Below are positions 39,968-51,349 of a DNA stretch of 64,000 nt, in pieces (position 1 is the first letter of the stretch; each line of letters starts with the position of its first letter). The DNA is from Micropterus salmoides (Eukaryota > Chordata > Actinopteri > Centrarchiformes > Centrarchidae). Below the pieces are notes generated by a model, which was not told where the DNA came from, did not search any database, and saw only the letters and a program-made list of their open reading frames with translations. A program made the translations under genes and the position numbers. The DNA lies in the NCBI RefSeq assembly GCF_014851395.1, contig NW_024041150.1:11680137-11744136 (forward strand), in the 5' to 3' direction.

Positions 39968-42900
39968 CTGCAACAAAAAAAAAACAGAACAAAAACCCAT
40001 AAGACATGGCGTTGTGGGAAGGACTTTAAACATGTTTTAATTAAGGTGGTTTTTCACTTACATGCTGGGGGATCGGGAAGTGGTGAAGTTGAGGAAGAGA
40101 AAGACAAGAATATGGTGAGGTTAATATTACCCATCACTGCAGGCTTCTAGCTGATAAAGTGCACCATCTTGTGGAGTGAAGGTAAAATGCACCTACTTTA
40201 ATAACATCAACCCAGTTCCAACCTCTTGGCAGCTCTCCTTTGTTATCTGAAAGCAGAAATCATCATGATATGCACCGACTTTAAAATATAGGCTGTGGTT
40301 ATAGGTAACTACTGTGAGGTGTGGTTTCAGAAAGCCACATTTGAGACTTCAAAGAATGACAAACAGGTTGTGAAAAATAAGTGAGGGAAATAAGAAAAAA
40401 GGAAACCAGAACTTCATGTAAACTTTTAGTGGAGACTCTAATGTTTCCACAGCTGTCGAACATGTCAGGAAGAAATGTTTATAAAATGATGCACATCCTT
40501 TTGGTGGAATGGGGCAGCAATTTAAACAGGGTTCAGTTACAACTTGGGACTTGGGGTTTGTGGACTACTGTTTTGAAGCCTCAAGTTTGGTATACTGGAC
40601 ATCTCCATCTTTGTTTTGAACCAGAAAATGACCATATTTGGACGAGATGGAGGCACTCAGGAGGGATACACATTGCTACGCCCGACAGGTCGCCATGGCA
40701 GAGACTTGTCAATCACGAGGTGGCCACTCCCTTAAAATACACCCTGATTTATCGACCATTTTCCTCTAAATTGTACCATTGTTTACTAAGCTTTTGAGAC
40801 CATAAACTCACCTGGAATGTGTTTAGTGAGGTAATAAATCAAGTGAGAAGCAGGTTCATTTTGTCCTTACGCTTCTATACAATGAGGACTTCTTTATGAA
40901 ACCAGTGGATCCCTGCTGGCCGTTACAAAGACTGCAGGATTAAGGTCCGCATAGGCTTCACTTTTCAAGGTTCTCGCTTGGCTTAACTTTTGTAGCTCTG
41001 GCTACTGAACAAAGTAACTGCTGCGATCTCAGAACCCTGCAACACTGCTAAAAGAAGTCCAACTGGGCAAGTAATGTACAACGAGACAGGTTGTCAACAA
41101 ACAAGTCAATAGTTTATCTTGATCCAACTATCCAACTACGGCAAGTGTGGTAGGTCAAAGTTGAAGCAGGAAATGGGTCTGAGAACTGTAATAGAGGTTT
41201 TAAACTGACCATTTGGGTGATACTTTTACTGTTCCCTATATGAAATAAATGGACTGCAATGGCTGTCTGGAAGGAAGGTTTCAATATAAAAATCTATGGT
41301 ATTTTGAGATGATTGTCTATAAAATGGAAGCCTTCTTTACTGTGGACCGTGTGACTGATGTACCTGTTCTGCTGATAATCCTCCTCTTCTGAGATTTGGT
41401 CAGCTGTTCCTTCTTCTCCCTCTTCTTGCCAGTTGTGGTGGTACTTGTCACCTCACTGCTGGATGTCAACGTCTGCAACAACAAGAAATAATCAACCGTT
41501 ATTTTGTTCTAACCTGATACCTCTGCCTATTTGCCCAACAATCATTCAAACTGTAAATTATGATGCTCTTCTAACCTGAAACTGATGAGGGGAAGGAGGG
41601 AGGGAGGACTGTTCAAGGAAGATTATGTCACAAGCATTGGCTTGACTGACAAGAGCAGTGTGCACTGCAGAAATACCACTAAGTACCAAAAATGGACACA
41701 AGGACTGAAAACTGCACTGATGCATTTAGTCACAGTAGTGAAATATACTTACCACAGATGTGACTACAGGCTTGTGGTTCTCCATGAGGGCCTCCTGGTT
41801 CTCCTTGGCCCACTCAAACAGTGTGTACATCATTGCAGTGCCCAGGTTAGCCTCCACCTGCTCCTCCAGCTTTGACAGGATCTGCTGCTTTGTCTCTGCA
41901 GAGCTGTTATTAAACCAACATAAAGACAACAAAAACAACAACATGACCATCACATCAAATGTGTCCAAAAAAAAAATAAAGATATATTTCTACACATAGT
42001 GGCCTTACCTCAAAATTCCTATATTCTCTGTAGTACAGTCATACAGTTTATAAGCCTGGAAGGGCAAAAGGCACAAAGTGTTTCCAGACTTTGCTGCCAT
42101 CTTGTAATCTGCCATCAGTGCTTCCAATGAAAACTCGTGCAAAATTTATGGGCAATATTTGGTCAATCCACATCCATCAACACCCATGCTAGGGAGCGAA
42201 CTAAAAATCAGTAAACTGAGATCAGAAGTCTCAACAGCTAAACACACATTTATTTCATCTTTCATCAACCGCTGTAACGCGCTATTCTCATCACATGGCA
42301 TGTCTGCCCTGGATTATCTGAAGGTAATTCAGAATTCTGCCGCAAGGATCCTCACTAGGAGAAAAAGCTGGTCTCACATCACCCTTCATACTGAGATCTC
42401 TTCACTGGCTCCCTGTCACATATATGATCCAGTTCAAAACTCTCACTATTACTTAAAGAGCATTGCACAGTCAGGCCCCTGCATATGTGGCTGAACTACT
42501 ATGCCCATACTCATCACCCTCTTTGGCGCCTTAAGGCTCCGAGGGGATCGAGGTGTTGAGTCCGTTGTATCCAAACTTTAGAATACTCCACCCGCACTCA
42601 GTCTACTGATTCTCTCGATTCTTTCCAAAGGCAGCTAAAGACACACCGGTTTAGACAGCTTTCTGGGTAACCTGTCTGCACGAGGTCTGTATCTTGTGTT
42701 TTTATTCCTCACTCTGTATTTATTGAGTATTTTTCCCACATACTGTGTACTTGTTGTGCATTTTTTTACATAATAGGTGTTTTAGCTCACTTCTTCGTGT
42801 GGCTCGGGTGGTCATTCTATCTTCTGTGATTTCCTTCCTGTATGTTCATGTTTTTGTGACTCTTGTCTGTGAAAAGCGCTGTACAAATAAAGTTCACTTA

Positions 42901-44076
42901 CTTACTAATGCATAACAGAAGAAGGATAATTATAGAGCACAGCTTACATTCTGTTGTTGAAAAAGGCATCAAGGGAGATTTGTGGGGCCGTCTCAGGGTA
43001 CACCTCTGGCCACGTGACATCCAGGATGAACGCTTTGGTGTCCTCGAGGTCTCCTATCTGTCGTATACCATTAAAACAGAAGGTAAGACAAGATGCTGCT
43101 CCAGAATTAGTCATAGCAGTTTGTTCGGATTAAAAATAATATTTTTAAAAAGCATCTCTAAAGGTTATCAATTTCATTTGATTTATATTCTGTTGAAACC
43201 GGGTGTTGAGGAGCCACAGGTTATGTGTCTTTTAAAGCAGGCTAAGATAGGACTCAAGACAGCACTCACCCGAAACTGAAAGGAAACTGGACTGATCTCC
43301 TTAAAACACTCATCCCCCTCATAGATGGAGCGAAGAGCCTCCAACTCCATCTGTGATGGAGAAGTCAGAATCAGAAGGAGCTTTTTACAGATACGAGGAA
43401 TTTGCTGTGGTGATTAGGTGCTAGAACAACGTTACAGATATATACATGTGCATTATTCTGGGTGAGTGTGACAGTAAGTTAGTCAAGTATAAGATCAACA
43501 GCAGCTTGTCTTGATAGTTTCTGTGCACCAAACCCCATTCAGAAATATGGTAAATTAAACTTAACAAGGGTATGCAGGATATAACATGGCTCAAGACCAG
43601 TCACAAGAGAATAGTAAACTTTAGGTAATGGATGTAATCCTCCAGGCTTAAAATGTAACCCTTTTTAAAGCCACCACTGTTACCATGTATCACTGCATAT
43701 TGTGGCAGAAGTTATTCAGTAAAGCTGACTCATGTTCCTGTTTTATGGGTAAAATATCGTTACACCGACTGGATTCGTGGACGTTTTGTATTCAGGAAAG
43801 TGAAAAGTCCCTTAACGATAGTTAATCCCACCCTCCGTTATGAAGGACGCTTGTCAGGGCTCAAGAGTAGCTAGAAAGACACTGACACTCTGGTCTGACT
43901 GCTGTTTTAGCCAAATGGAGCTTGTGCACACTGAATAAAAGCTGACATGCTAACTTGTTTTGCCGTCCAACGAGCAGCTAGCAGTCACGCTAGTGTCAAG
44001 CAGTTAGCAGTTAGCCGCTAACAGCAGCTAGCCTACTTCTGATTATTCATACCTCTTGATCCTCGTTAGCTGTCAT
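39935..44076 (-). CDS. rwdd4: RWD domain-containing protein 4, complete (8 exons, 186 aa)
   Basis: Small RWD-fold protein; the RWD domain is a protein-protein interaction module related to the UBC fold. The molecular role of RWDD4 is poorly known. Exons (minus strand): 44053-44076, 43270-43350, 42948-43057, 41753-41903, 41364-41472, 40197-40246, 40062-40064, 39935-39967. They total 561 nt, 186 residues plus stop; human RWDD4 is 188. Landmarks: MTANEDQEMELEALRSIYEG, the WPEVYPETAP segment (the RWD YP-x-P turn), KLEEQVEANLGTAMMYTLFE, AKENQEALMENHKPV, KKEQLTKSQKRR, NKGELPRGWNWVDV and the C-terminal LSKTGGKDDE. All splice phases agree. Confidence 0.96.
40062..40064 (-). CDS. rwdd4: rwdd4 predicted 3-nt microexon (His)
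   Basis: The trinucleotide CAT is preceded by a pyrimidine tract ending CCCGATCCCCCAG and followed by the near-perfect donor GTAAGT. Human RWDD4 reads VVKHLSKTG at this point. Without this triplet the fish protein would read VIKLSKTG, lacking the His; neither neighbouring exon encodes it. Phase 0 on both sides. Inferred from splice signals plus recalled homology; transcript evidence would settle it. Confidence 0.7.
40197..40246 (-). CDS. rwdd4: rwdd4 exon 6
   Basis: DNKGELPRGWNWVDVIK; acceptor CTTTCAG, donor AAA|GTAGGT. Matches human HKGELPRGWNWVDVVK. Confidence 0.96.
41364..41472 (-). CDS. rwdd4: rwdd4 exon 5
   Basis: TLTSSSEVTSTTTTGKKREK, then KEQLTKSQKRRIISRT. Basic linker equivalent to KKKDKKEQLSKAQKRK in human RWDD4. 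Confidence 0.95.
41753..41903 (-). CDS. rwdd4: rwdd4 exon 4
   Basis: ISAETKQQILSKLEEQVEAN, then LGTAMMYTLFEWAKENQEAL and MENHKPVVTSV. Closing helices of the RWD domain; the most conserved part of the protein. Confidence 0.97.
42150..42905 (+). mobile_element. L2-like LINE 3' fragment in rwdd4 intron 3
   Basis: Translation at 42159-42494 shows FISSFINRCNALFSSHGMSA, LKVIQNSAARILTRRKSWSH and ITLHTEISSLAPC, matching the L2/CR1 pattern RLDYCNALL, LQ-VQNAAARLLT---R--HIT, LHWLPV with damage. The 3' UTR ends GTGAAAAGCGCTGTACAAAT then AAAGTTCACTTACTTAC, a typical L2 tail. Antisense to rwdd4. Confidence 0.8.
42948..43057 (-). CDS. rwdd4: rwdd4 exon 3
   Basis: IGDLEDTKAFILDVTWPEVY then PETAPQISLDAFFNNR; contains the RWD YPxxxP turn. 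Donor AAT|GTAAGC lies 42 nt from the end of an intronic LINE. Confidence 0.96.
43270..43350 (-). CDS. rwdd4: rwdd4 exon 2
   Basis: MELEALRSIYEGDECFKEIS then PVSFQFR; acceptor CATCACAG, donor CGG|GTGAGT. First half of the RWD domain. Confidence 0.96.
43366..43470 (+). repeat. Dispersed repeat (AGAATCAGAAGGAGCTTT...), short copy
   Basis: Shares TCAGAATCAGAAGGAGCTTT, GAATTTGCTGTGGTGAT and AACAACGTTACAGATATATA with 52393-52575. Common teleost LINE 3' end motif. Internally deleted here. Confidence 0.6.
44053..44076 (-). CDS. rwdd4: rwdd4 exon 1
   Basis: ATG plus seven codons (MTANEDQE), donor GAG|GTATGA. Human RWDD4 begins MSANEDQE, which fixes the start. Confidence 0.95.
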
Positions 44077-44260
44077 GATGTTCCTTCAGTTCCTGTACGG
44101 TACACTCCCCGTGTAGAGTTTCACACGTATAAAAATGAATGAGTTAACAACCCATTTCTATCATTAAAACTTTACTATGGTAATAATTTCTCAACCTCAC
44201 CAGTTGGATGATACAGCCAGTGCTGCCATGATTTAAACGCATGCGCAGTGAGGTACTCTA
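44077..44260 (-). promoter_or_regulatory. rwdd4 promoter-like region with NRF1-like site
   Basis: Upstream of the rwdd4 ATG. CGCATGCGC at 44238-44246 followed by AGTG matches the NRF1 palindrome GCGCATGCGC with small deviation. No TATA box. Transcription start not located. Confidence 0.4.
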
Positions 44261-44330
44261 CGTGAACTTTGAACCACGTCATTGATAGATGCGGTTTGGG
44301 GTTTCCTATCATGTTGTATTAGAAATTATT

Positions 44331-44377
44331 AGGGCCCGAGCACGACCGTGCGAGGTCCCTATTGAAATTGCTCGGAT

Positions 44378-44427
<50 letters not shown>

Positions 44428-45907
44428 CTGCAAAGTAGGCCCAAATGACATGGCCTAAACATACTCGAAAACTCACCAAAATTTGCAAACATGTCAGAAC
44501 CGGTGAAAAATTTCGTATTCTACAAGTTTCGCACATGGGCGTGGCAAAATGACTCGCTAGCGCCACCTAGAAAATTGGAAATGATTAGCCCCTCGTTCAC
44601 GTTCAACCTACATGTACGAAATTTTCTGGGGACATGTATCGTATCAAGACGCACAAAAAAGCCTCAAGAACCCATAGCCTAAAGTCAACAGGAAGTCGGC
44701 CATTTTGAATTTTATGGCCATTTTTGGATGATTTACACACTTCGTACTTTAACGAACTCCTCCTAGGGATTTAGTCGGATCGACGTCAAATTTCTGCTGT
44801 GCCTTCTAAAGGCATTGACGATGAAAAGTTGTGCTATTTGCGAGTTTTCGTCAATGGGCGTGTCCGTGGCGTCGATGATTCGCAATGAAACAGGAAGTTG
44901 TTGTAACTTCAGTGTACATGCTCACATCTGGACCAAACTGTACATGTAGGATGAGAGTCCCGCCCTGAACACATGTACATGCCGACATTCACCCACAGTC
45001 ATAGCGCCACCTGCTGGCAACAGAAAGTGACCTTTAACGAAGCAGCCCCCGCCGCACGTTTTACCTACGTGCACGAATTTTCTGTGGTACGTGTATCTTG
45101 TCCAGACGCACAAAAAAGCCTCTTGGAGCCATAGCCTAAAATCAACAGGAAGTCGGCCATTTTGAATTTTACGTCAAATTTTGGATGATTTACACACTTC
45201 GTACTTTAACGAACTCCTCCTAGGGATTTAGTCCGACCGACCTCAAATTTGTGCTGTGCCTTCTAAAGGCATTGAAGATGAAAAGTTGTGCTATTTGCAA
45301 GTTTTCGTCAATGGGCGTGTCCGTGGCGTGGCGTCAAAGATCAGCTCTTCGCCATGACACGGAAGTTGTCGTAACTTCAGTGTACATGCTCACATCTGGA
45401 CCAAACTGTACATGTAGGATGAGAGTCCCGCCCTGAACACATGTACATGCTGACATTCACAGACAGTCATAGCGCCACCTGCTGGCAACAGGAAGTGACT
45501 TTTAACGAAGCAGCCCCCGCCGCACGTTTTACCTACGTGCACGAATTTTCTGTGGTACGTGTATCTTGTCCAGACGCACAAAAAAGCCTCTTGGAGCGAT
45601 GCCCTAAAATCAACAGGAAGTCGGCCATTTTGAATTTTACGTCAAATTTTGGATGATTTACACACTTCGTACTTTAACGAACTCCTCCTAGGGATTTAGT
45701 CCGACCGACCTCAAATTTGTGCTGTGCCTTCTAAAGGCATTGAAGATGAAAAGTTGTGCTATTTGCAAGTTTTCGTCAATGGGTGTGTCCGTGGCGTGGC
45801 GTCAGAGATCAAGTCTTCGCCATGACACAGGAAGTTGTTGTAACTTCAGTGTACATGCTCACATCTGAACCAAACTTTACGTGCTTGATAACTCTCCCAC
45901 CCCGCTA
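44331..45907. repeat. Teleost interspersed repeat (GGGCCCGAGCACG end) with about 460-bp tandem units
   Basis: Starts at AGGGCCCGAGCACGACCGTG, followed by a 48-nt T run (44380-44427). Then about 2.5 copies of a 457-468 bp unit begin at GTCGGCCATTTTGAATTTTA (44695, 45152, 45620). Units contain CACTTCGTACTTTAACGAAC, CTCCTCCTAGGGATTTAGTC and ATAGCGCCACCTGCTGGCAA. Short ORFs recur in each unit but share no known protein and are not called genes. The matching other end lies at 47623-47910. Confidence 0.75.
44380..44427 (+). repeat. Poly(T) tract, 48 nt
   Basis: Uninterrupted T run just inside the GGGCCCGAGC end of the repeat. Confidence 0.95.
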
Positions 45908-47622
45908 TGGAGGACCGATCCTGACACAGTCAGAAATAAATACAGAAATAAATAAATGCTCAATAAATAAATAAGCATCCAATTAAATACACAAAAAATT
46001 AAGTAAATAAATAAATGTAGGTAGTAATTAAATTATACAAGGAGACATAAATGTATATATTTAATTAGTGCCTTTACTTATTCACCTTTGTTATAATTAC
46101 CTTATTTGTTTATTCAACTTTATTTATTACTAATTTTTTTAATGTATTTATTTATGTGTGTGTTTTAATATTTTTGTCTGTTTTATTCTTCCTTTGTATT
46201 TATTTACCTTATTTATTTTCACCCATGGTATTTATTTCTGCCTGTCTTTTTTAAATTTTTGTATGCATTTCTGCCTCATTATGCAAATGAGGAGGGGCTG
46301 TGTCTCAAGGGGTCATCTTCTCTGCTATTGGTGGACCAGTCAGACAGGAGAGCTCCTACTCTGCCTGCAGACATCAACGATCTTGCCCCTCACACAGTCA
46401 GATGGCTTCCTTCAGTGCACTGAGGTGTTTAACAACTCTGAAGACAATACTACCAGCAATGTCTTCCTTCTCTTTTCATGTAGACGCTCCAACAGACAGT
46501 GCTATCAGTTTGCTGCATGCATGGACACAGAACTGCGGTATAGAGAGAAGCACACGGTCAGCTGGCTGCAGCTAAATCTGGAGTGCACTCGTATTCAATT
46601 CTGTATGGTAAATTCAGTTTTAACGGAGCAGAGCGAGCTGACAGGCAGAGTTAGAGACTTTTTCTGTCCGTTTCTCTCTTTACAAAGACGCATGTTGCAG
46701 TCAGAGTCTTCTCTGAGATGCGAGCACGACATACAACACAATTTATCAAATTACACATCGGATATACAGTATGAAAATAAGATTGATTGGATTATACTCA
46801 CAGGAAGTATAAAACCTGTTACATGTGTCTATTAAAAGTAAAGTAACACAAAAATGTCAGGGAAATTACTTTACTTAGATTTAAGTACTGCAGTTGTACA
46901 TTTGAAATACCTTCCTACCTTTCTGATAGGAAGCCTTCTTGAGGTGGTATAAAACATTTCTTCTTATATTCTGATTTGAGTTGTGGACAACTATGACCAC
47001 ATGAATTAAAAAATTAAACATTTCACTGCCCAAGTCAGCTATAACACAAGTCTTGTTCATCAGACTACGTGCTGTACAGTATTTGTGGACAGATTTTTTC
47101 CCAGGATTTATTATGCATTTCTTCTTCTTCGTTGCATGATTTAGAATAATAAGGTGAGAAATGGGTCTGTTCTGAGTTCATCCTGCACTGCAGCAGCTAA
47201 TAAAGTCCATTTAATCCCAAAAACGCTTTTCTTTTAGGCAGGCTGGAGCAGAAAACAACTCACCTTTCTCAAGTTGTACAGTAATGTCACATGTGTATGA
47301 AGGTGGATCAAACAAGGTAATCTTAAATGTCAAAGTAGAGAGGAGCCTAGTAGGCCTATTTATTTTCATTCATTACACAATATGAATAAGCTATGCAGAC
47401 AGTTGTAAAGAAAGAACATCTTTTTCTTCTGTTCTCTACTTGTTATAGTTACACAGTATTAGGGGTGTGGGCTGTATTAAAAGTATCCACTGTTCTCCCA
47501 TGCTCTAACACACAGTAAAGATGAAATGTGTGCTGTTCTCACATTCTTCCTCTGTATGTACACATAAACAACAAGGCAGGGAAATATAAAGGAATTTATT
47601 TTATTGTTTGGGTACATTATTG
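45908..47622. other. 1.7-kb segment splitting the GGGCCCGAGC repeat
   Basis: Bounded by two copies of a segment of about 58 bp (GTACATGCTCACATCTGAA, then CAAACTTTACGTGCTTG and AACTCTCCCACCCCGC). The first 350 bp is built of AAATA-rich (45935-46060) then TTTAT-rich (46125-46250) sequence, forming an inverted AT-rich arrangement. It contains ATTATGCAAATGAGGAGG. The 225-codon ORF at 46158-46835 has no recognisable domain. Confidence 0.45.
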
Positions 47623-47910
47623 TTCAGTGTACATGCTCACATCTGAAACAAACTTTACGTGCTTGTTAACTCTCCCACCCCGCAGACATCTACACGTCAA
47701 TACCGATTTATATTCATAGCGGCAAGTGCTATGTAGCTCCACATAGGGGACACAGGAAGTGACATATAACACCTTCATGCGGCGTCGGAACCGCGTAGGA
47801 AATTCACAGCCGCACCGGCAGAGCTCCAGAACATGCAACTCGGCCGGCTCACGCGCGGACGCGCTTACAAGTGCGAGGGCCCGCCCAACGCTGCTTGCAG
47901 CTTTAATATT
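47623..47910. repeat. Distal end of the GGGCCCGAGC repeat
   Basis: Ends GTGCGAGGGCCCGCCCAACG then CTGCTTGCAGCTTTAATA, the usual other terminus of this teleost repeat. Confidence 0.65.
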
Positions 47911-50140
47911 TCATTATTATTTCATAGGGAAAAAATTGTTTGTACTGTGACTGCATTGACACGCTTTTGTGTGATATAAATATCTAATTTCGATAAATAA
48001 ATGAAATGAAGATCCACTTCAAAAATAAAACGCTCAGGCCTATCCCAGAAACTACTGAACATCACATGTTGCGGTATTCAGTTACTGGTACACTATACTG
48101 GACTGAATGGGTCTAGGCGCATTATTTTTGGCACCATCAACACATAATGTTCCATTTGCAACTTTAATCACAACATATAAGAAATGTTTCAAAATATGAA
48201 ATAAGTCGCACAATGTGAATAGTTTTATCAAGATTACTGTAAATGAATGTTTTTGCTTCTGATCATGTTCAAGTCGAGTGTCTGTTACTCTTAATTATGA
48301 GGAGTACATTATTGTAAACCAAAATAGATGACTTTTTTTACTCCTTTTTAAAAAGATATAAAAATACAAAAAACATTGTATAGACACCATCTCATTGTCT
48401 TAAATGTAATGGTTTATAATGAAGGAAAGGGCAAAAAGTGTGTTTATGTGTGTAAGAGTTGTGACTTACCTGAGCGAATTTTGCTTGCTCCGAGTGATGG
48501 CAGTACCAGCTGGCCCAGCAGAGGTAGTTGTGCTGAGCGCTAGAGAGGTCTGACCGTAGACTGTATATTAAAAGGGTCTGACTAACACCTGGAGGCAGGA
48601 TGGGGGAAGTTCCATTGACTTGACTTGACTTGACTTGTTGGCCAGTACCATTGTCATAAATCTGATGCTAGCTACTACAGGGGGCCAATGGCGGTCATGG
48701 AACAGGGTCAAAAATAAAACAATGTGACAATGTGAAAGGAGTTTCTCGTAGTAGTGATTTTAAATTCTGCAGCTCCTCATTGTTTAGCTGTCTGGCACAA
48801 AATGTGTGTTGGGTGAGCATTTAGCATAAAGAGCAAGACATTTATCTCAGTAGTTGGTGGAGATCAAAACAGAGCTGGTAGAGAGTAAATATAGGACTAA
48901 CATTCATCAGGTGGACACAAGCACGACTCCAAATGAATGATAATGTTGCTCTGTGACTGCTGGATCTGGAAATAAGCAAATGTTTGCTAACAAGTTCACA
49001 GGTGATATGACAATGTTGTTTTCCCAATGTTTTTCTGCTGCCACCAAGTGGCTAAAAAAACAGTAATTGCAGGTTTGAAAAGTCAAGACTTAATTCCAGT
49101 ATTTTGATTATTATTTCAAAATTGTGTCTTCTTGTCACAGCATCAGCCAGTCGCTATTTCTTTGCATCATTTTACCTATTTGTCAACTCACTAATTTGTC
49201 ATTCCATGTACTTTTCGCTAGCCATCCAACATTAGCCCTAAACCATTAGGTTTGGGAAAAGATCTTTTCAGTCATCTGCACACTGGTTTCCTATTCCCTA
49301 ATCAGCCTCCCGGTATATGTAGCTGCCCTTCTGTCCTTGCCAGATTGTATATTGAGCATTCCTAGCCAGCCAGCATTCAAGGCGTTTTGCCTGTTTCCTG
49401 CCTGCCCTGTTATTTAACCCTGCCTGTCGTTTTGGACGTTTGCCTGCTTGCTTTGGCGCATTTGGACTTGGTTGGCTGACCTCTGCCTGCCTTTTGGACC
49501 ATGTAAACCTTTCCAAACTTTTCAATGTTTTTCTTTTTTTGGCAGAAATGGACCATAGGGTGCAATCTAACCAGTCTTGTGGTTTGACCCACTTCATCTA
49601 TGAGTTATTCACAAAGCTTTTTTCCTTTATTTTTTCTTGAAGTGATTGAAAACTAACTCAGTATCCTTATAATATTCTTATATAACAATGATGTTTATTT
49701 GTGTCTGTTAGTGGAGTGAATATAGAGCAGGTTGTAGTGGAAGATTAGAATGTTCTCATTAAAGTCTACACTAAAGATGTAATATGCTATAACACTATAT
49801 ATACACAGCGTGAGCTATCAGTCTGTCAAAGACTGCTGGTGCCACACTCACATAAAGTTACAGTCTTCTTAATTGGAACCACAGTGTAGAAGTGAATTAG
49901 CTTTGATGTACTAAACCAATGGTACACGGACTGCTGAGACTGTAATGTTCAATGCCAGCAGCAGTATTCAGTGTGGGGGAAGCAGTGATAATTTCCACTG
50001 TGCAAGTGAAAATGACACATGGTGTTTGACTTGTGATTATGTTGATCCTCTGAGTTATTCCCCTCAGGTGAAGACGGCAGCATTGGTGGAGGAGGAGGAT
50101 GAAGGGAGAGGAGGTCGTTGAGAAGGTTGTGTTTTCCCTG
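47911..50140. other. Spacer, no gene recognised
   Basis: No ORF with family resemblance. 48467-48600 resembles a splice-donor-containing repeat (CCGTAGACTGTATATTAAAA is a common teleost repeat motif). 49290-49640 has an LTR-like pyrimidine-rich composition without clear ends. Confidence 0.4.
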
Positions 50141-50148
50141 TAAAGTGA

Positions 50149-50208
50149 ACGCAGTGATTGTTCTCCTCTGATAATATAACGCAGTGATTGTTCTCCTCTG
50201 ATAATATG
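50149..50208 (+). repeat. Two-copy 30-bp tandem repeat
   Basis: AACGCAGTGATTGTTCTCCT followed by CTGATAATAT, twice in perfect tandem. Confidence 0.85.
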
Positions 50209-50573
50209 AGGAGGTATACTTGTCTGGCAAACTGTAGTGAACGTGTTTCTATCCACACTACTGTTAGTTTAAAGACAAGGCTGGTATTTTATATGTTCTT
50301 ATTCTCAGCAAATCCACAAATCAAAAACGTGTTATAGTCCATTTCTCAATGTTGATTCTCAGCTCCAAGGCCATTGGTTCCCACTGAAGCAATTTCATTT
50401 TTTTTTAAATGCTCAGTAATCTCTACACAGTAACAGATGATCACTGTAGTTTTTTAGCAAACGTTACTCAAACAGGAGAAAAAATTTGTGGGACTATTTT
50501 CAGCTACAGTTGGTGCAGTGAGTATTTGGGGCAGCAGCACGGTGTATGTGGAAGTGAGTCCAAATAAACTACA

Positions 50574-50585
50574 GTGTGTGTGTTT

Positions 50586-50641
<56 letters not shown>
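50574..50641 (+). repeat. (TG)n microsatellite
   Basis: About 30 TG units with two interruptions near the 5' side. The ORFs crossing it (Cys-Val repeats) are artefacts. Confidence 0.95.
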
Positions 50642-50642
<1 letters not shown>

Positions 50643-51295
50643 CATGGCAATGAAGAAACATGTTATGCAACAGTGTGATGTATTGATGTGTTTTTGGACA
50701 ACTATAGAGCTCCATGTGACAGAGGAAGAAGAGATATCAGGATTTGATTCTAACACTTTCGTAGATACATTCCTTGTTGGTTTGGCGCTACAAATGGAAT
50801 TTATTGGCAATATGATAAATGTAGAAAAACCTTAATGTGTGAACCCATAAAGCACTAGTGGTTCTGATTAGATCTATGCCTGCCCTGTGTAGAGATTTTC
50901 ATTGTCTTATGATTGTCATTACTCTCTTTACAATAAGAGTGCAAACCAATGTTAATAAACTTTTTACTGCTGCCAAGGAATTAGTTGAATCTGTGCTTAT
51001 TGCTTTTCTCAAATCCCTGGAATGAGGGGCTGAGAAATCTAACTTCACTCTCTGAAAATGAAAGGCATTCTAATAGCACAATGTCAGTTTGAATTTTTAT
51101 TTGTAATTTTGTTCACTGTATCAGAGTCAAGTCAAGTCAAACTTCATATAAACAGCACATTTCATACCAATCAGTTGTTTCATACACAGGGCAACACAAT
51201 TTACTATGCAATCACAATACAATCATACAAGTGTAAGTGCAGAAAATAGGTATAGATGTATCATCAGTGCAGAACATAGCCTACAAATGTCTAAA

Positions 51296-51297
51296 TA

Positions 51298-51347
<50 letters not shown>

Positions 51348-51349
51348 GT
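51296..51349 (+). repeat. (CA)n microsatellite
   Basis: About 26 CA units with one AAACAC interruption. Confidence 0.95.

Noticed and set aside
46158..46835. 225-codon plus-strand ORF
   Set aside because: No recognisable domain, low-complexity N-terminus from TTTAT-rich repeat, no promoter or splice support.
49298..49597. Basic 99-codon minus-strand ORF
   Set aside because: Read through Trp/Lys-rich complement of an LTR-like pyrimidine tract; no homology recognised.
50454..50835. ORFs across (TG)n/(CA)n tracts
   Set aside because: His-Thr and Cys-Val repeats from microsatellites.
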